From Gammaproteobacteria bacterium (lineage in GTDB: Bacteria; Pseudomonadota; Gammaproteobacteria; Pseudomonadales; Halieaceae), in NCBI GenBank assembly GCA_030427085.1, contig JAUHXH010000002.1, positions 620,001 through 684,000 of the forward strand: a DNA stretch of 64,000 nt, written 5' to 3'. Below, piece after piece: positions 16,255 to 27,500 of the stretch. The notes beneath the pieces are model-generated. The model worked only from the letters and a program-made list of their open reading frames with translations. It was not told the DNA's origin and did no database searches. How positions within the stretch are numbered: the first letter of the stretch is position 1; each line of letters starts with the position of its first letter. The translations under genes and the position numbers were made by a program.

Positions 16255-16427
16255 TGAACCTGCTCCTTACCTTGAGGGACCGTGACACGGCGTTGCAATC
16301 AGAATAGTCCACTCGTGCCGTTCGTGCCGCCGAGCATTCTGATTGCCACTGTGCATGGCAGTTCGAAGCGCCCCGTGTTACAACGCGTGTTGGCCCATGA
16401 TCATTCACCGCTATCAGGACGTCCCTT

Positions 16428-17057
16428 ATGCTCACCGTTCACCACCTCAACAACTCCCGTTCCCAGCGTGTGCTATGGCTGCTGGAAGAGCTGGAACTCC
16501 CTTACGAGATTGCACGTTACCAACGCAACACCGAAACCAATCTTGCGCCGCCCGAACTGGAAGCGGTCCATCCGCTGGGCAAGTCGCCGGTGCTGACCGA
16601 TGGCGACAACACGGTAATCGAGTCCGGTGCGATCATTGACTATGTGCTACGGCATCACGGGCAGGGGCGGCTGCGACCAGCCGAAGGCACGGTGGATTAT
16701 GAGCAATACCTGCAGTGGTTACACTACTCAGAAGGGAGCGCGATGTTGCCGCTGATGTTGCGTATGTATACCTCCCGCCTGGGTGAAGCCAGTGCGCCGC
16801 TACAACCGCGGATCGAGGATGAATTGAATCGCCATCTGGGTTATCTCGATCGTTCACTGGCCGGTGCAGACTGGTTTGTGGCTAACACCTTTGGCGGCGC
16901 CGATATCCAGCTTTCCTTTGTGGTGGAGATAGCGCCTTTACTCCACACCCTGGAGCCCTTCCCCAATCTGGCGGCATTCCGTGAACGCTTCCAGTCGCGC
17001 CCGGCTTACGCACGCGGGTTGGAAAAAGGGGGCGATTACGCCTTCGGGCCTGGCTGA
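16428..17057 (+). CDS. Glutathione S-transferase family protein
   Basis: Cytosolic glutathione transferase fold, 209 residues. The N-terminal thioredoxin-like domain runs to about residue 80 and contains NSRSQRVLWLLEEL at the active-site helix, GKSPVLTDGD with the conserved cis-Pro, and ESGAIIDYVL with the glutathione-binding Glu-Ser pair. The C-terminal domain is all helical, with ADIQLSF and the usual N-capping Asp. The start ATG 16428 follows a weak AGGACG site. Its 3' end overlaps the convergent epimerase gene by 22 bases. The substrate is unknown. Confidence 0.9.
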   Translation: MLTVHHLNNSRSQRVLWLLEELELPYEIARYQRNTETNLAPPELEAVHPLGKSPVLTDGDNTVIESGAIIDYVLRHHGQGRLRPAEGTVDYEQYLQWLHYSEGSAMLPLMLRMYTSRLGEASAPLQPRIEDELNRHLGYLDRSLAGADWFVANTFGGADIQLSFVVEIAPLLHTLEPFPNLAAFRERFQSRPAYARGLEKGGDYAFGPG

Positions 17058-17953
17058 GCGGATGCCGGGCGCTGAAAGATTTCCGTCAGCGCCCCATCCA
17101 GTTGCTTGAACTGAAACTCGAAGCCCGCAGCCTGCAGCGCCGCGGGCACAACTCTCTGGCCGCTAAGTAGTAATTCCTGCGCCATCTCGCCAAGTGCGAG
17201 AGACAACACCGGGCCGGGAATGCCCACGGGTGGCAGTGTTTTAAACTGGCCGCGCATGGCTTTGCAGAACTCCCGGCTGGTGACTGGCGTTGGGGCCGTA
17301 AGGTTGAAGGGGCCTGAAAGGCAATCACTGTCCAACAAAAATTGGACTGCACTGACCACGTCGGCCCGGTGTACCCAACTTAACCATTGCTCACCGCGCC
17401 CCATCCAGTTGGCAAGTCCGAAACGAAAGGGGCGAGCCATGTCGTCCAGCGCGCCCCCGGGAGCATCCAGCACCACTCCCAACCGCAATAGAACCGTGCG
17501 AATCCCCAGCGCCTCGGCTGCCTGTGCCTCGCGCTCCCAGTGCTGGCATAGCTGGCTGGAAAAAGCGGGGGTGCTGTGACTATCCTCCGCCAGTAGTTGA
17601 TCGCTGTGTGGCCCATAGAATCCGACAGCACTACCTGAGAGCAGGGTCTGTGGTGGTGAAGGCAGTTTTGTGAGGGCTGTAATCAGGGCTCGGGTGGTGT
17701 CGATACGGCTCGCCAGTAACTCCGTTTTATAAGCGTCGCTCCAGCGTTTGCCGGCCATGGAGGCACCGGCAAGATTGATTACCGCATCGCAGGGGTGTTC
17801 CGGCAGCGCCTCGAGAGACTGGATGTAGCGCAGACCGGGGGTGTCGGGCTTCGCCTGCCGTGTCAGCACGGTAAGTTCATGCCCGGCTGAGAGCAGTGAC
17901 GGCACCAGCGCCTGCCCGATAAAGCCGGTGCCCCCCGTCATCAGAATGTTCAT
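17036..17953 (-). CDS. TIGR01777-type NAD-dependent epimerase/dehydratase (YfcH-like)
   Basis: Extended short-chain dehydrogenase of the YfcH/SDR39U1 group, 305 residues. The Rossmann motif GGTGFIGQAL lies at residues 7-16. AVINLAGASMAGKRW and LLSGSAVGFYG are diagnostic of this group, and a DUF1731-like C-terminal segment (PAALQAAGFEFQF) is present. The biochemical reaction is not established for the family; a role in cell division or envelope metabolism has only been suggested. It starts 9 bases after the CBS-domain gene on the same strand, so the two are probably co-transcribed. Its end overlaps the convergent glutathione-transferase gene by 22 bases. Confidence 0.88.
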   Translation of the reverse strand: MNILMTGGTGFIGQALVPSLLSAGHELTVLTRQAKPDTPGLRYIQSLEALPEHPCDAVINLAGASMAGKRWSDAYKTELLASRIDTTRALITALTKLPSPPQTLLSGSAVGFYGPHSDQLLAEDSHSTPAFSSQLCQHWEREAQAAEALGIRTVLLRLGVVLDAPGGALDDMARPFRFGLANWMGRGEQWLSWVHRADVVSAVQFLLDSDCLSGPFNLTAPTPVTSREFCKAMRGQFKTLPPVGIPGPVLSLALGEMAQELLLSGQRVVPAALQAAGFEFQFKQLDGALTEIFQRPASAQPGPKA

Positions 17954-17962
17954 TTGCTCTGG

Positions 17963-18394
17963 CTAGCTGCCCCGACTGCCCATAACTTTGCGTCGGGAGT
18001 GCTCCATCAGCGCCCATAAAATATTGTTAGAACTGACCTGTCCCACCAGGTGGCCGTTTTCAATAACCGGCCGACGGCGCTGGCGGCTGTTCACCATGTC
18101 CTGCGCCACTTCCACGATGCTGTCGCTTGGCTTGCAGGTATGCAAGTCTCTGTCGATGGCATCTTCCACCAGCACGTGCTCCGGGTCACCCTCATTGTAG
18201 ATCGCAGTCAGTACCGCCTGTATGCAATCCAGTTCCGACAGGATGCCGATAACTACCCCGTCTTCGTCAGTGACTGTCAGGCCGGTGAGTTTGTGTTCCA
18301 CGATGATCGCGATGGCCTGTGTTAGGTTCTCGTCGCAACTTACGGTGAGCGGGTTGCGGTGCATGCAGTCCTGGATGAGTGAGGGGATGGGCAT
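17963..18394 (-). CDS. CBS-domain pair protein
   Basis: A 143-residue stand-alone Bateman module: two CBS domains at about residues 8-60 and 75-130, which usually bind an adenine nucleotide and regulate a partner. Typical pieces are HKLTGLTVTDEDGVVIGILSE in the first and RRRPVIENGHLVGQVSS in the second. I prefer ATG at 18394 over an in-frame ATG at 18454, because AGGAGA lies 8 bases before it and the earlier 20 residues are not CBS-like. It lies upstream of the YfcH-like gene with a 9-base gap. No partner protein is evident. The 157-bp gap on its 5' side separates it from the divergent lipoprotein gene; I saw no convincing promoter there. Confidence 0.82.
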   Translation of the reverse strand: MPIPSLIQDCMHRNPLTVSCDENLTQAIAIIVEHKLTGLTVTDEDGVVIGILSELDCIQAVLTAIYNEGDPEHVLVEDAIDRDLHTCKPSDSIVEVAQDMVNSRQRRRPVIENGHLVGQVSSNNILWALMEHSRRKVMGSRGS

Positions 18395-18551
18395 GGGCGT
18401 TCTCCTGATCGACGGGTCTGCCCTTTGAATATCATCAAATTTCCAGTGGTGCAATCAGACCTGGTATTGGTGCCGCTTTTTGACTTTTCGCCGTTTGTAT
18501 CTACGCTGAAGAGAATGTACCTCACTGGTTTCACTGCCATCGGAGGGTACA

Positions 18552-19646
18552 ATGCTCAGACTGCTCACCATCCTCTCTCTGGTAATCCTGCTCGCCGGTT
18601 GCCGCATTGTTATCCTGTTGCCTCCCGCTGGTGGATTCGTTGTAGTGCTGCCCGATGAGATTCTGATTAATCGCGACAACGTCAGCGGTTTTCTGATCAA
18701 CGTTCGCGGGTTTGATTTTGACAAAACGTTTTACGCCATACCGGAGCCCGGCTGGTACTTCAGTCACTGGGATCATGGCGAGAAAAACTTTTGTGGCGGC
18801 ACCAATACTCCCTGTCGATTACGCACGGACGTATTGGAAGGCAGCGAAGAAGCTGAGCGCATTCTACAGTCCAATGAGGAGTTCTATCTCAAACCTGTGT
18901 TCCGGCGTATCGTGCTGCCGGTAACCGATGCCCCCTACGGTGGACGCTGTATTAACAGTCAGCTACAAGCGCCAGGCTCCGTGTTGGAAACTTCTTACCT
19001 CGAGCGTGACAACTTTTCGGGAAACAGCTTTATCCTTGATTTGCGCACCGAGGTGGCCGCTGGTGTCGACAGCATGCTTGGCGGGAGCGACAGCTACCCT
19101 GATGGCACCAATACGCGCCGTATGCTGGTCCATTACACCAACGAGCAAACGGGCGAGCAGTTCCACAGCGAGTTCCTGACGGCATTTCGCCATGTGCCCA
19201 ATGGTTTCAGGATTCAGAATTGGGCTGAATATGGCCGGGCTCTCGACGATCAGGGCAATGGGACGTACTCACAGTTGTCCTGGTTCATGCCGCCCTTTGT
19301 TGAGCGCTTCGGTCTCCGTGAAGGTCGCAGCTTTGACCAGAGCCTGAATCGCAAGCTGGAGGACTTCGACGGAGGCGTGTCCCTTGGCACTCTGGATATC
19401 GATACGCGCAAACTGCGTACCTTTGTCGGTTATGCGCGCGTGAACACCCTGTCAGGCGAGCACAACACCTGCCACTTCCGTGATGAAATCGATGAAATGG
19501 CCGATGGGCAAAGTCGTCGTAATGTACGGGATAGCTACTACGGCATAAACACGGGCATTCTGGTGTATCAGGAAGAATTCAGTGGCAGTGTTACACGCGA
19601 ATTGCAGGAGTTTCGCATCAACGCAAATTACGATACTTCGTTTTAA
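18552..19646 (+). CDS. Orphan lipoprotein with a repeat-like N-terminal domain
   Basis: A 364-residue protein I cannot assign. It begins with a clear lipoprotein signal (LVILLAGC, Cys at residue 17). Residues about 50-115 resemble the small beta domain found in many surface proteins, with GWYFSHWDHG followed by a cysteine pair (FCGGTNTPC) and ending in YLKPVF. The remaining 250 residues are acidic and aromatic, without a known motif, and carry isolated Cys residues (GGRCINS, HNTCHF) that could form a disulfide. ATG 18552 has a GGAGGG site. No adjacent gene is linked. A hairpin follows the gene. Probably attached to the outer membrane; function unknown. Confidence 0.75.
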   Translation: MLRLLTILSLVILLAGCRIVILLPPAGGFVVVLPDEILINRDNVSGFLINVRGFDFDKTFYAIPEPGWYFSHWDHGEKNFCGGTNTPCRLRTDVLEGSEEAERILQSNEEFYLKPVFRRIVLPVTDAPYGGRCINSQLQAPGSVLETSYLERDNFSGNSFILDLRTEVAAGVDSMLGGSDSYPDGTNTRRMLVHYTNEQTGEQFHSEFLTAFRHVPNGFRIQNWAEYGRALDDQGNGTYSQLSWFMPPFVERFGLREGRSFDQSLNRKLEDFDGGVSLGTLDIDTRKLRTFVGYARVNTLSGEHNTCHFRDEIDEMADGQSRRNVRDSYYGINTGILVYQEEFSGSVTRELQEFRINANYDTSF

Positions 19647-19654
19647 GGGCAAGA

Positions 19655-19680
19655 CCGCTCAGAGCTTACCCCCTGAGCGG
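19655..19680. terminator. Hairpin between lipoprotein and katG ends
   Basis: Perfect 8-bp stem (CCGCTCAG / CTGAGCGG) with a 10-base loop, midway between the convergent lipoprotein and katG genes. T-rich sequence is weak on both sides (TTTTAA lies upstream of it on the plus strand, and so downstream for katG). It may work for both directions. Confidence 0.5.
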
Positions 19681-19700
19681 CCTGTGCTTGAGGAGCGGTT

Positions 19701-21911
<2,211 letters not shown>

Positions 21912-21926
21912 TTATTCACAGTTATG

Positions 21927-21955
21927 ACTATAGACCCTATTGCCTGTAAGGTTAA
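21927..21955 (-). promoter_or_regulatory. Candidate sigma-70 promoter for katG
   Basis: Read on the minus strand: a -35 box TTAACC (4 of 6 consensus) and a -10 box TATAGT (5 of 6) separated by exactly 17 bp, about 55 bp before the katG start codon. The weak -35 would suit an activator-dependent promoter such as an OxyR target; that is inference. Confidence 0.5.
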
Positions 21956-22028
21956 TTTGAGTAGAGTGAAGACTGTGATTGAGAAGATTGAAGGTCAGGG
22001 TGGCGTACCCAACACCTGAGGAAGGGCC

Positions 22029-22589
22029 ATGCCCTACACGATAAAAAAGGCGACTCTGGCGGATGCGGAACGCATTTCGCAACTGATCAGCGCCTCGGTT
22101 TGGGCGCTGAGCACCGGCGATTACAGCGACGAACAAATTGCCACAGCATTACAGAATGCCTGGGGGCTGGATACCCAGTTATTGCACGATCAGACCTATT
22201 TCTGCATCTGGACGAACGAGGAACTCGCTGGCTGCGGTGGCTGGAGTTTCAGGAAAACGCTGTTCGGCAGCGATAACCGTGAGGACCGCGATACGGGGGA
22301 GTTGGACCCCGCGGTGGACGCGGCCAAAATTCGGGCCTTCTTTATTCACCCGGACCATGCCCGCAAGGGCCTGGGTTCGCTGTTGCTTCAGCACTGCGAG
22401 CTGGCGGCGTGGAATGCGGGCTTCAGAAAACTTGAGATGGGCGCTACCTTGCCGGGTATGCGGCTCTATCAGGAACATGGTTATCGGCCCGGCGAATCCC
22501 TGGCATTTCCCACCTCGGACACAACGTCGATCGAGATCATTCCGATGTATAAAACACTTACTTCAATGCCGGTATTGGGGAAAGGGTAG
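22029..22589 (+). CDS. GNAT-family N-acetyltransferase
   Basis: Acetyl-CoA-dependent N-acetyltransferase fold, 186 residues. The acetyl-CoA loop is seen in FFIHPDHARKGLGSLLL (motif A, R/Q-x-x-G-x-G/A type, here RKGLGS). It is followed by the LYQEHGYRPGE motif B region typical of the family C-terminus. GAGGAAG precedes ATG 22029. The diguanylate-cyclase gene begins 15 bases after the stop, so the two are likely one transcript. The acceptor substrate is unknown. Confidence 0.87.
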   Translation: MPYTIKKATLADAERISQLISASVWALSTGDYSDEQIATALQNAWGLDTQLLHDQTYFCIWTNEELAGCGGWSFRKTLFGSDNREDRDTGELDPAVDAAKIRAFFIHPDHARKGLGSLLLQHCELAAWNAGFRKLEMGATLPGMRLYQEHGYRPGESLAFPTSDTTSIEIIPMYKTLTSMPVLGKG

Positions 22590-22604
22590 AGCAACAACCT
22601 CACG

Positions 22605-24383
22605 ATGCGTGTCTCACAGTCATTTGGCGTACTGCTCCTGCTGGCATTAACAGGTGCGATATCGGTGCACACTGTGCAGGCCGAACCTCGTGTGCTGAGC
22701 GCAGCCCAGGTACAGCAGGGCGTCTCCTTAACGGGCGATTGGCGCTTCCAGTCGGGCGATGACCTCGCCTGGGCGGCGCCCGGCTTCGATGACAGTCATT
22801 GGCCCTTCCACGCGCTGCCACACCGAGTGCCCAAGAGTGAGATGCCAGATCCTCTGGGCTTTTTCTGGTATCGGCTGACTTTGGCACTTCCTGCCAGCGC
22901 CGCCGCACCGGAGGCGGCGTCGCACCACGTCGGGGTGCAGATTGGCAAGATATTGAGTGCCTATGAGCTGTATGCCGGTGGGCAGTTAATTGGTGGAGTC
23001 GGCAAGATGCCGCCGCACGCCCAGGCGAATTATGATCGCGTGCGGGTCTTTGCCATTCCGGCGACGGCGGTTTCTCCAGAGGGTAAGCTGGTTCTGGCTC
23101 TGCGTGTGTGGGGCGGTAGCGAGTTGTCGGCGCGGATGTGGGGTGAGGGCCCTCACGAGGGCGCATTCCGGTTGGGTCATTACAATGACGTTCTGGAGGC
23201 GAGTCTGCTGGATGAGCTGCCCGTTGTTGCCATGTGCGTACTGTTCACCGGCTTCGGCCTCTATCATCTTTATCTGTTCCGCCGGAACCGGCAATTGCGC
23301 ACTTATCTCTGGTACGGATTACTGGCACTTGATGTCAGTGTTTATACTTTTCTGTCGAGCCAGTTGCGTTATCACCTCGATTGGCCTTTTGAGCTTTACG
23401 AAAAGATAGAATTTGCCGCCATCTACCTGGTGCCCGCCCTATTCATCCAGATGTTGTTGTCCTTACTGGCTTTGCCCGTGGGGCTATTGCTCAGGCTGTA
23501 TCAGGGTTGTTTCGTGGTGTTCTCACTGCTTGCATTGTGGCTGCCGGGTATGGAGATTCTTTACCGAACGCTTTTGGTGTGGGAGTTTCTATGTCTGCCG
23601 GTCCTTTTGTGGGTGCCCTGGGTGATCGTACGGGCGGCCCGGGCGGGGAATCAGGAAGCTCGCACGGCGATGGTGGGGCTTGCTATTTTTACCGCCACCG
23701 GCATCAACGACATCCTCATCGATCTGGCCGGTTTGGGTACGCCGAGATTACTGCCGGTGGGCTTTGTGGCGATTATGTTGTCGATGGTGATCTCACTGGC
23801 GAACCGCTTCACCACGGTGTTGAATAATCTGGAAAGTGAGGTGGCGGAGCAAACCGCGGAGCTGCGTACGGCCAATGAAAAGCTGGCGGCGGTGGCCAGC
23901 GAGGATCCCCTGACCGGCCTGTTAAACCGCCGCGGGTTCCTCAGTGTTGCCGCAGGCGAGCTCCAGCGGTTTCAACGAACAGGTCGTGAGTTTTCTGTGA
24001 TTCTGGGCGATCTCGATTTCTTCAAACAAATTAACGATCAGCACGGTCACGCCTGTGGTGACTTTGTGCTGCGTGAGGTCGCTACTTTATTGCGACAGCG
24101 GGTGAGGGAAATTGACATCCTGGCCCGTTGGGGCGGGGAAGAGTTCATCCTGATCGTTCCGGAGACCAGCGCGGCGGGTGCCGCCGCGCTGGCAGACACT
24201 CTGCGCGACAGTGTCGCCAGCCACGAATTTCGTTTTGGTGCTCTGGCCATGGCGGTGACTATGACTGTTGGAGTGGCCACATTTCGCGCTGGCGAAACAC
24301 TTGAGCAGTGCGTGGCCCGCGCGGACCAGGCGCTTTACCGCGGTAAGGAAGGCGGGCGCAACCGGATCGAGATAGACCTGTAA
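22605..24383 (+). CDS. Membrane diguanylate cyclase with periplasmic jelly-roll sensor
   Basis: A 592-residue protein predicted to make cyclic-di-GMP. The order of parts is: signal peptide (to about residue 27, VQAEP); a periplasmic beta-sandwich resembling the sugar-binding jelly roll of GH2 enzymes (about 35-190, with LTGDWRFQSGDD and FDDSHW); a seven-helix 7TMR-DISM-type membrane region (about 205-395); a short coiled segment (LESEVAEQTAELRTANEKLA); and a GGDEF domain. The active-site motif is GGEEF at 510-514. An inhibitory RxxD site (REID, 501-504) stands five residues before it, so product feedback is expected. DPLTGLLNRRGF opens the domain normally. No EAL domain is present. A sugar or glycan may be the sensed ligand; this is inferred from the fold only. 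The giant repeat-protein gene follows 181 bases later. Confidence 0.9.
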   Translation: MRVSQSFGVLLLLALTGAISVHTVQAEPRVLSAAQVQQGVSLTGDWRFQSGDDLAWAAPGFDDSHWPFHALPHRVPKSEMPDPLGFFWYRLTLALPASAAAPEAASHHVGVQIGKILSAYELYAGGQLIGGVGKMPPHAQANYDRVRVFAIPATAVSPEGKLVLALRVWGGSELSARMWGEGPHEGAFRLGHYNDVLEASLLDELPVVAMCVLFTGFGLYHLYLFRRNRQLRTYLWYGLLALDVSVYTFLSSQLRYHLDWPFELYEKIEFAAIYLVPALFIQMLLSLLALPVGLLLRLYQGCFVVFSLLALWLPGMEILYRTLLVWEFLCLPVLLWVPWVIVRAARAGNQEARTAMVGLAIFTATGINDILIDLAGLGTPRLLPVGFVAIMLSMVISLANRFTTVLNNLESEVAEQTAELRTANEKLAAVASEDPLTGLLNRRGFLSVAAGELQRFQRTGREFSVILGDLDFFKQINDQHGHACGDFVLREVATLLRQRVREIDILARWGGEEFILIVPETSAAGAAALADTLRDSVASHEFRFGALAMAVTMTVGVATFRAGETLEQCVARADQALYRGKEGGRNRIEIDL

Positions 24384-24564
24384 GGGCTGGCCAGCTGCGC
24401 TGCCCTCGTTCCGATAAGTCGGATGTGTCGACAAGTACCGGGTGATGGCCTCGGCTGCGATGGCTCCTGTTACAACTTTCACCGAATATTAGAAGGAGAG
24501 ACCCTCGCCCAGTCTCTGATACCATACCCTTATAACGAATTTTCCAGAACTGGGGGCAGTTACG

Positions 24565-27500
24565 GTGCGAGGGCATAGGGGTCAATCGGGGCGCTCTGTG
24601 GCGTATAGCGGCATCGGGTGGATGTTGTTATTTCTGGGCACTGTGCTCTCGCTACAGGCGCAGGCATTTAACCTTTCGACCTATCTCGACAAGACCACTG
24701 TGCGTCCGGGCGATACCGTCAGGATCTCAGCCGATTTTTCTCTCTTCTCCTACGAATCCTGCACAGCCGCTGAAATAGTGCTGCAGCTCCCCACGGCAAG
24801 CCTGATCAATTTTGTTGGGAATACGCCATCATCCGGTTTCTATGACAGCACAAGAAATCTGGTCACCTGGCAGATCCCCCCATCCGCCTTGACACCGTCA
24901 GCCGGAGTCACCACGTTCTGGGCCGATATCATTGTGGACGCCGGTGCCTCGGCCGGTGATCTTTTTGATTGGAGCTTCGCAGCAGATCCGTTCAATGGCA
25001 CCTGCCGGGGAAGGGTCAGATTGGGAAACGTGTTCATCCAGGCCGCCCCGCCCAGTCCTGCCAGCCTGACTCTGGACAAAATCGTTGACCGGGCGACCGC
25101 GACGCCCGGTAGCCAACTGACCTACACCCTCTCGTACCAGAACACGGGCAACCAGGCGGCCACCAACGTAGTTATCAGTGATCCACTCCCTGCCGGGACG
25201 ACTTTCGCCGGCGCTACTCAAATGGGCACTGAAAGCGGTGGAATCGTTACCTGGCAGATTCCCAGTGTGCCCGGTGGTGTTTCCGGGTCGGTAGCTGTGA
25301 CAGTGGATGTTGGGGCCGGTGTTTCGGACGGGACTACCCTGAGTAACACTGCGAATATCGACAGTGACCAGACCTCTCCGGTGAACTCTCCAGTGGCCGC
25401 CACGCTGGTTAACGCAGCCTCACTCGCGCTCAGTAAAACCGCACCAGCCAGTCACGTTATACCCGGCCAACAGTTCACCTACAGCCTGAGTTATGAAAAC
25501 AGCGGTAGCATTGACGCCACCGGCACAGCACTCACGGATGTGTTGCCTGCCGGCCTCAATTTTGTCTCTGCTTCCGGCGGCGGCACCGAAAGCGGGAGTA
25601 TAGTCACCTGGAATCTCGGCACCGTACCTGCGGGTAATACCGGTCAGGAAACGGTCACAGTGGAAGTGGACCCCTCCGTCGGCGCCGGCACCGTGCTCGA
25701 CAACCTGGCAGAGATTCAATCAGGGAGTCTGCTCGCTACCGGCCAGTGGGCCGTCACAGTGGACAGTGCACCGGTCTTGCGCCTGACCAAAACTCCTTCG
25801 AAAACTGTGGTCGAACCGGGCGATCTGGTCACCTACACGCTGGCCTATGAAAACACCGGTACTGCGATTGCCAACAACGTTGAAATCGTTGATCAGTACC
25901 CGCCGGAACTGGCTTTTCGTTCCGCAGTCAACAACGGCACCTTGCCTTCCTTCGACTTGTCGGCCAGAACTGTTTCATTCAGTGACACCAGCGGTCTACC
26001 ACCGGGCGCCCGGCGGGAAGTTCAGGTCATCTACCAGGTCAGCAGCAGTGTGGCCAATGGCGACCGAATCCAGAATGCGGCGGTGATGACCAGCTCGTCC
26101 ACGCCGCTGACGGCCAATGCCCTGAGTACGGTGACGGTGAGTAGTATCCCGCTGCTGAACCTGCAGAAGACGCCCTCGGTTCCCATCGCCAATCCCGGGG
26201 ATACCGTTACCTATACCATCGACTTCAGCAACACAGGCTCTGGTGATGCCCTGGATGTGGTGTTGGAAGAAAGTCTGCCACCGAATACCACACTGGTGTC
26301 GGCGACCGGTAGCCCAACACAAGTCGGAAACACTTTGAGTTGGGATCTGGGTACGCTGGCACGCAATGCCAGTGGTTCTCATCAAGTTACAGTTATCATT
26401 AGTAGTGGAGCGCCGATAGGCGGTTTCATTAATAACACCGCTGCCGTCTCGGCCAGCAATGGCGGTGGTGTCGCTGCTACCGCTGCGGTGCGGGTTGTGG
26501 GCAGCCCGCTGATGAGCCTGGACAAAACAGTCTCTGCGGCCATCGCGCAACCCGGTCAGCAGCTTGTCTATCGCATGACTTACCGCAATATTGGTACCGC
26601 CCCCGCTACCAATGTGATGCTTGAGGATACTGTTCCGGCTGGCATCACCCTCGACCAGACCTTCGGCGCAACCGTTGTGGGTAATACGTTGAGCTGGAAT
26701 GTGGGTACGGTCCTGCCCGGGGATGCGGGCAGTGTCACCTTTACTGCCTTCGTCGACTCCCCCGCCGTGGATGGCACCCAACTGGTGAACAACAGTCTGC
26801 TGAGGGCCTTCGGTCTGTCGGCAATTCGTGCCAGCGCTACCACCACCATTTCCAGCCAGGCCCGCCTCGATCTGCAGAAGGCTGCGTCGAGGGCCACCGC
26901 CCGCCCCGGCGATACCATCACCTATACACTGCAGTATGTGAACAGTGGTACCGATACAGCGACCGCTGCGGTACTGGAAGATACGCTGCCGGCAGACGTC
27001 ACCTTTGTCAGTGCCTCGGGAACCGGTACCCACACCAGTGGCGTGGTGAGCTGGAATCTGGGCGACGTAGCCGCGGGTGCCATCGGGTCGGAAACGGTTA
27101 CCGTCAGGGTAAATACGCCGCTGGCAAATGGCACCGATCTCCTTAACTTCGCGGCGATTACGAGCCCTGACACCGGAACAGTGTCGTCCAATGTTGTCGC
27201 TGTCACGGTCGATAGTGCCCCGGCGCTTACCATAGCCAAGAGTGTTTCCAAAACCACCGCAGTACCGGGAGATCGCCTGACTTACCGCATCGACATTGTC
27301 AATATCGGTACTGACCAGGCTACCAACCTGGTGGTGGAAGACCTGCTGCCGGCGGGGTTGGGCTTTGTTTCGGCCAGCGGTGGTGGCGTGTTCAATGCCG
27401 GCCGGGTGGAATGGAATATTCCCGTATTGGCCGCCGGCGCGAGCACTACACTAAACATGATTACGACCGTTGATCCTTCATTGATGAACGGCGACATCCT

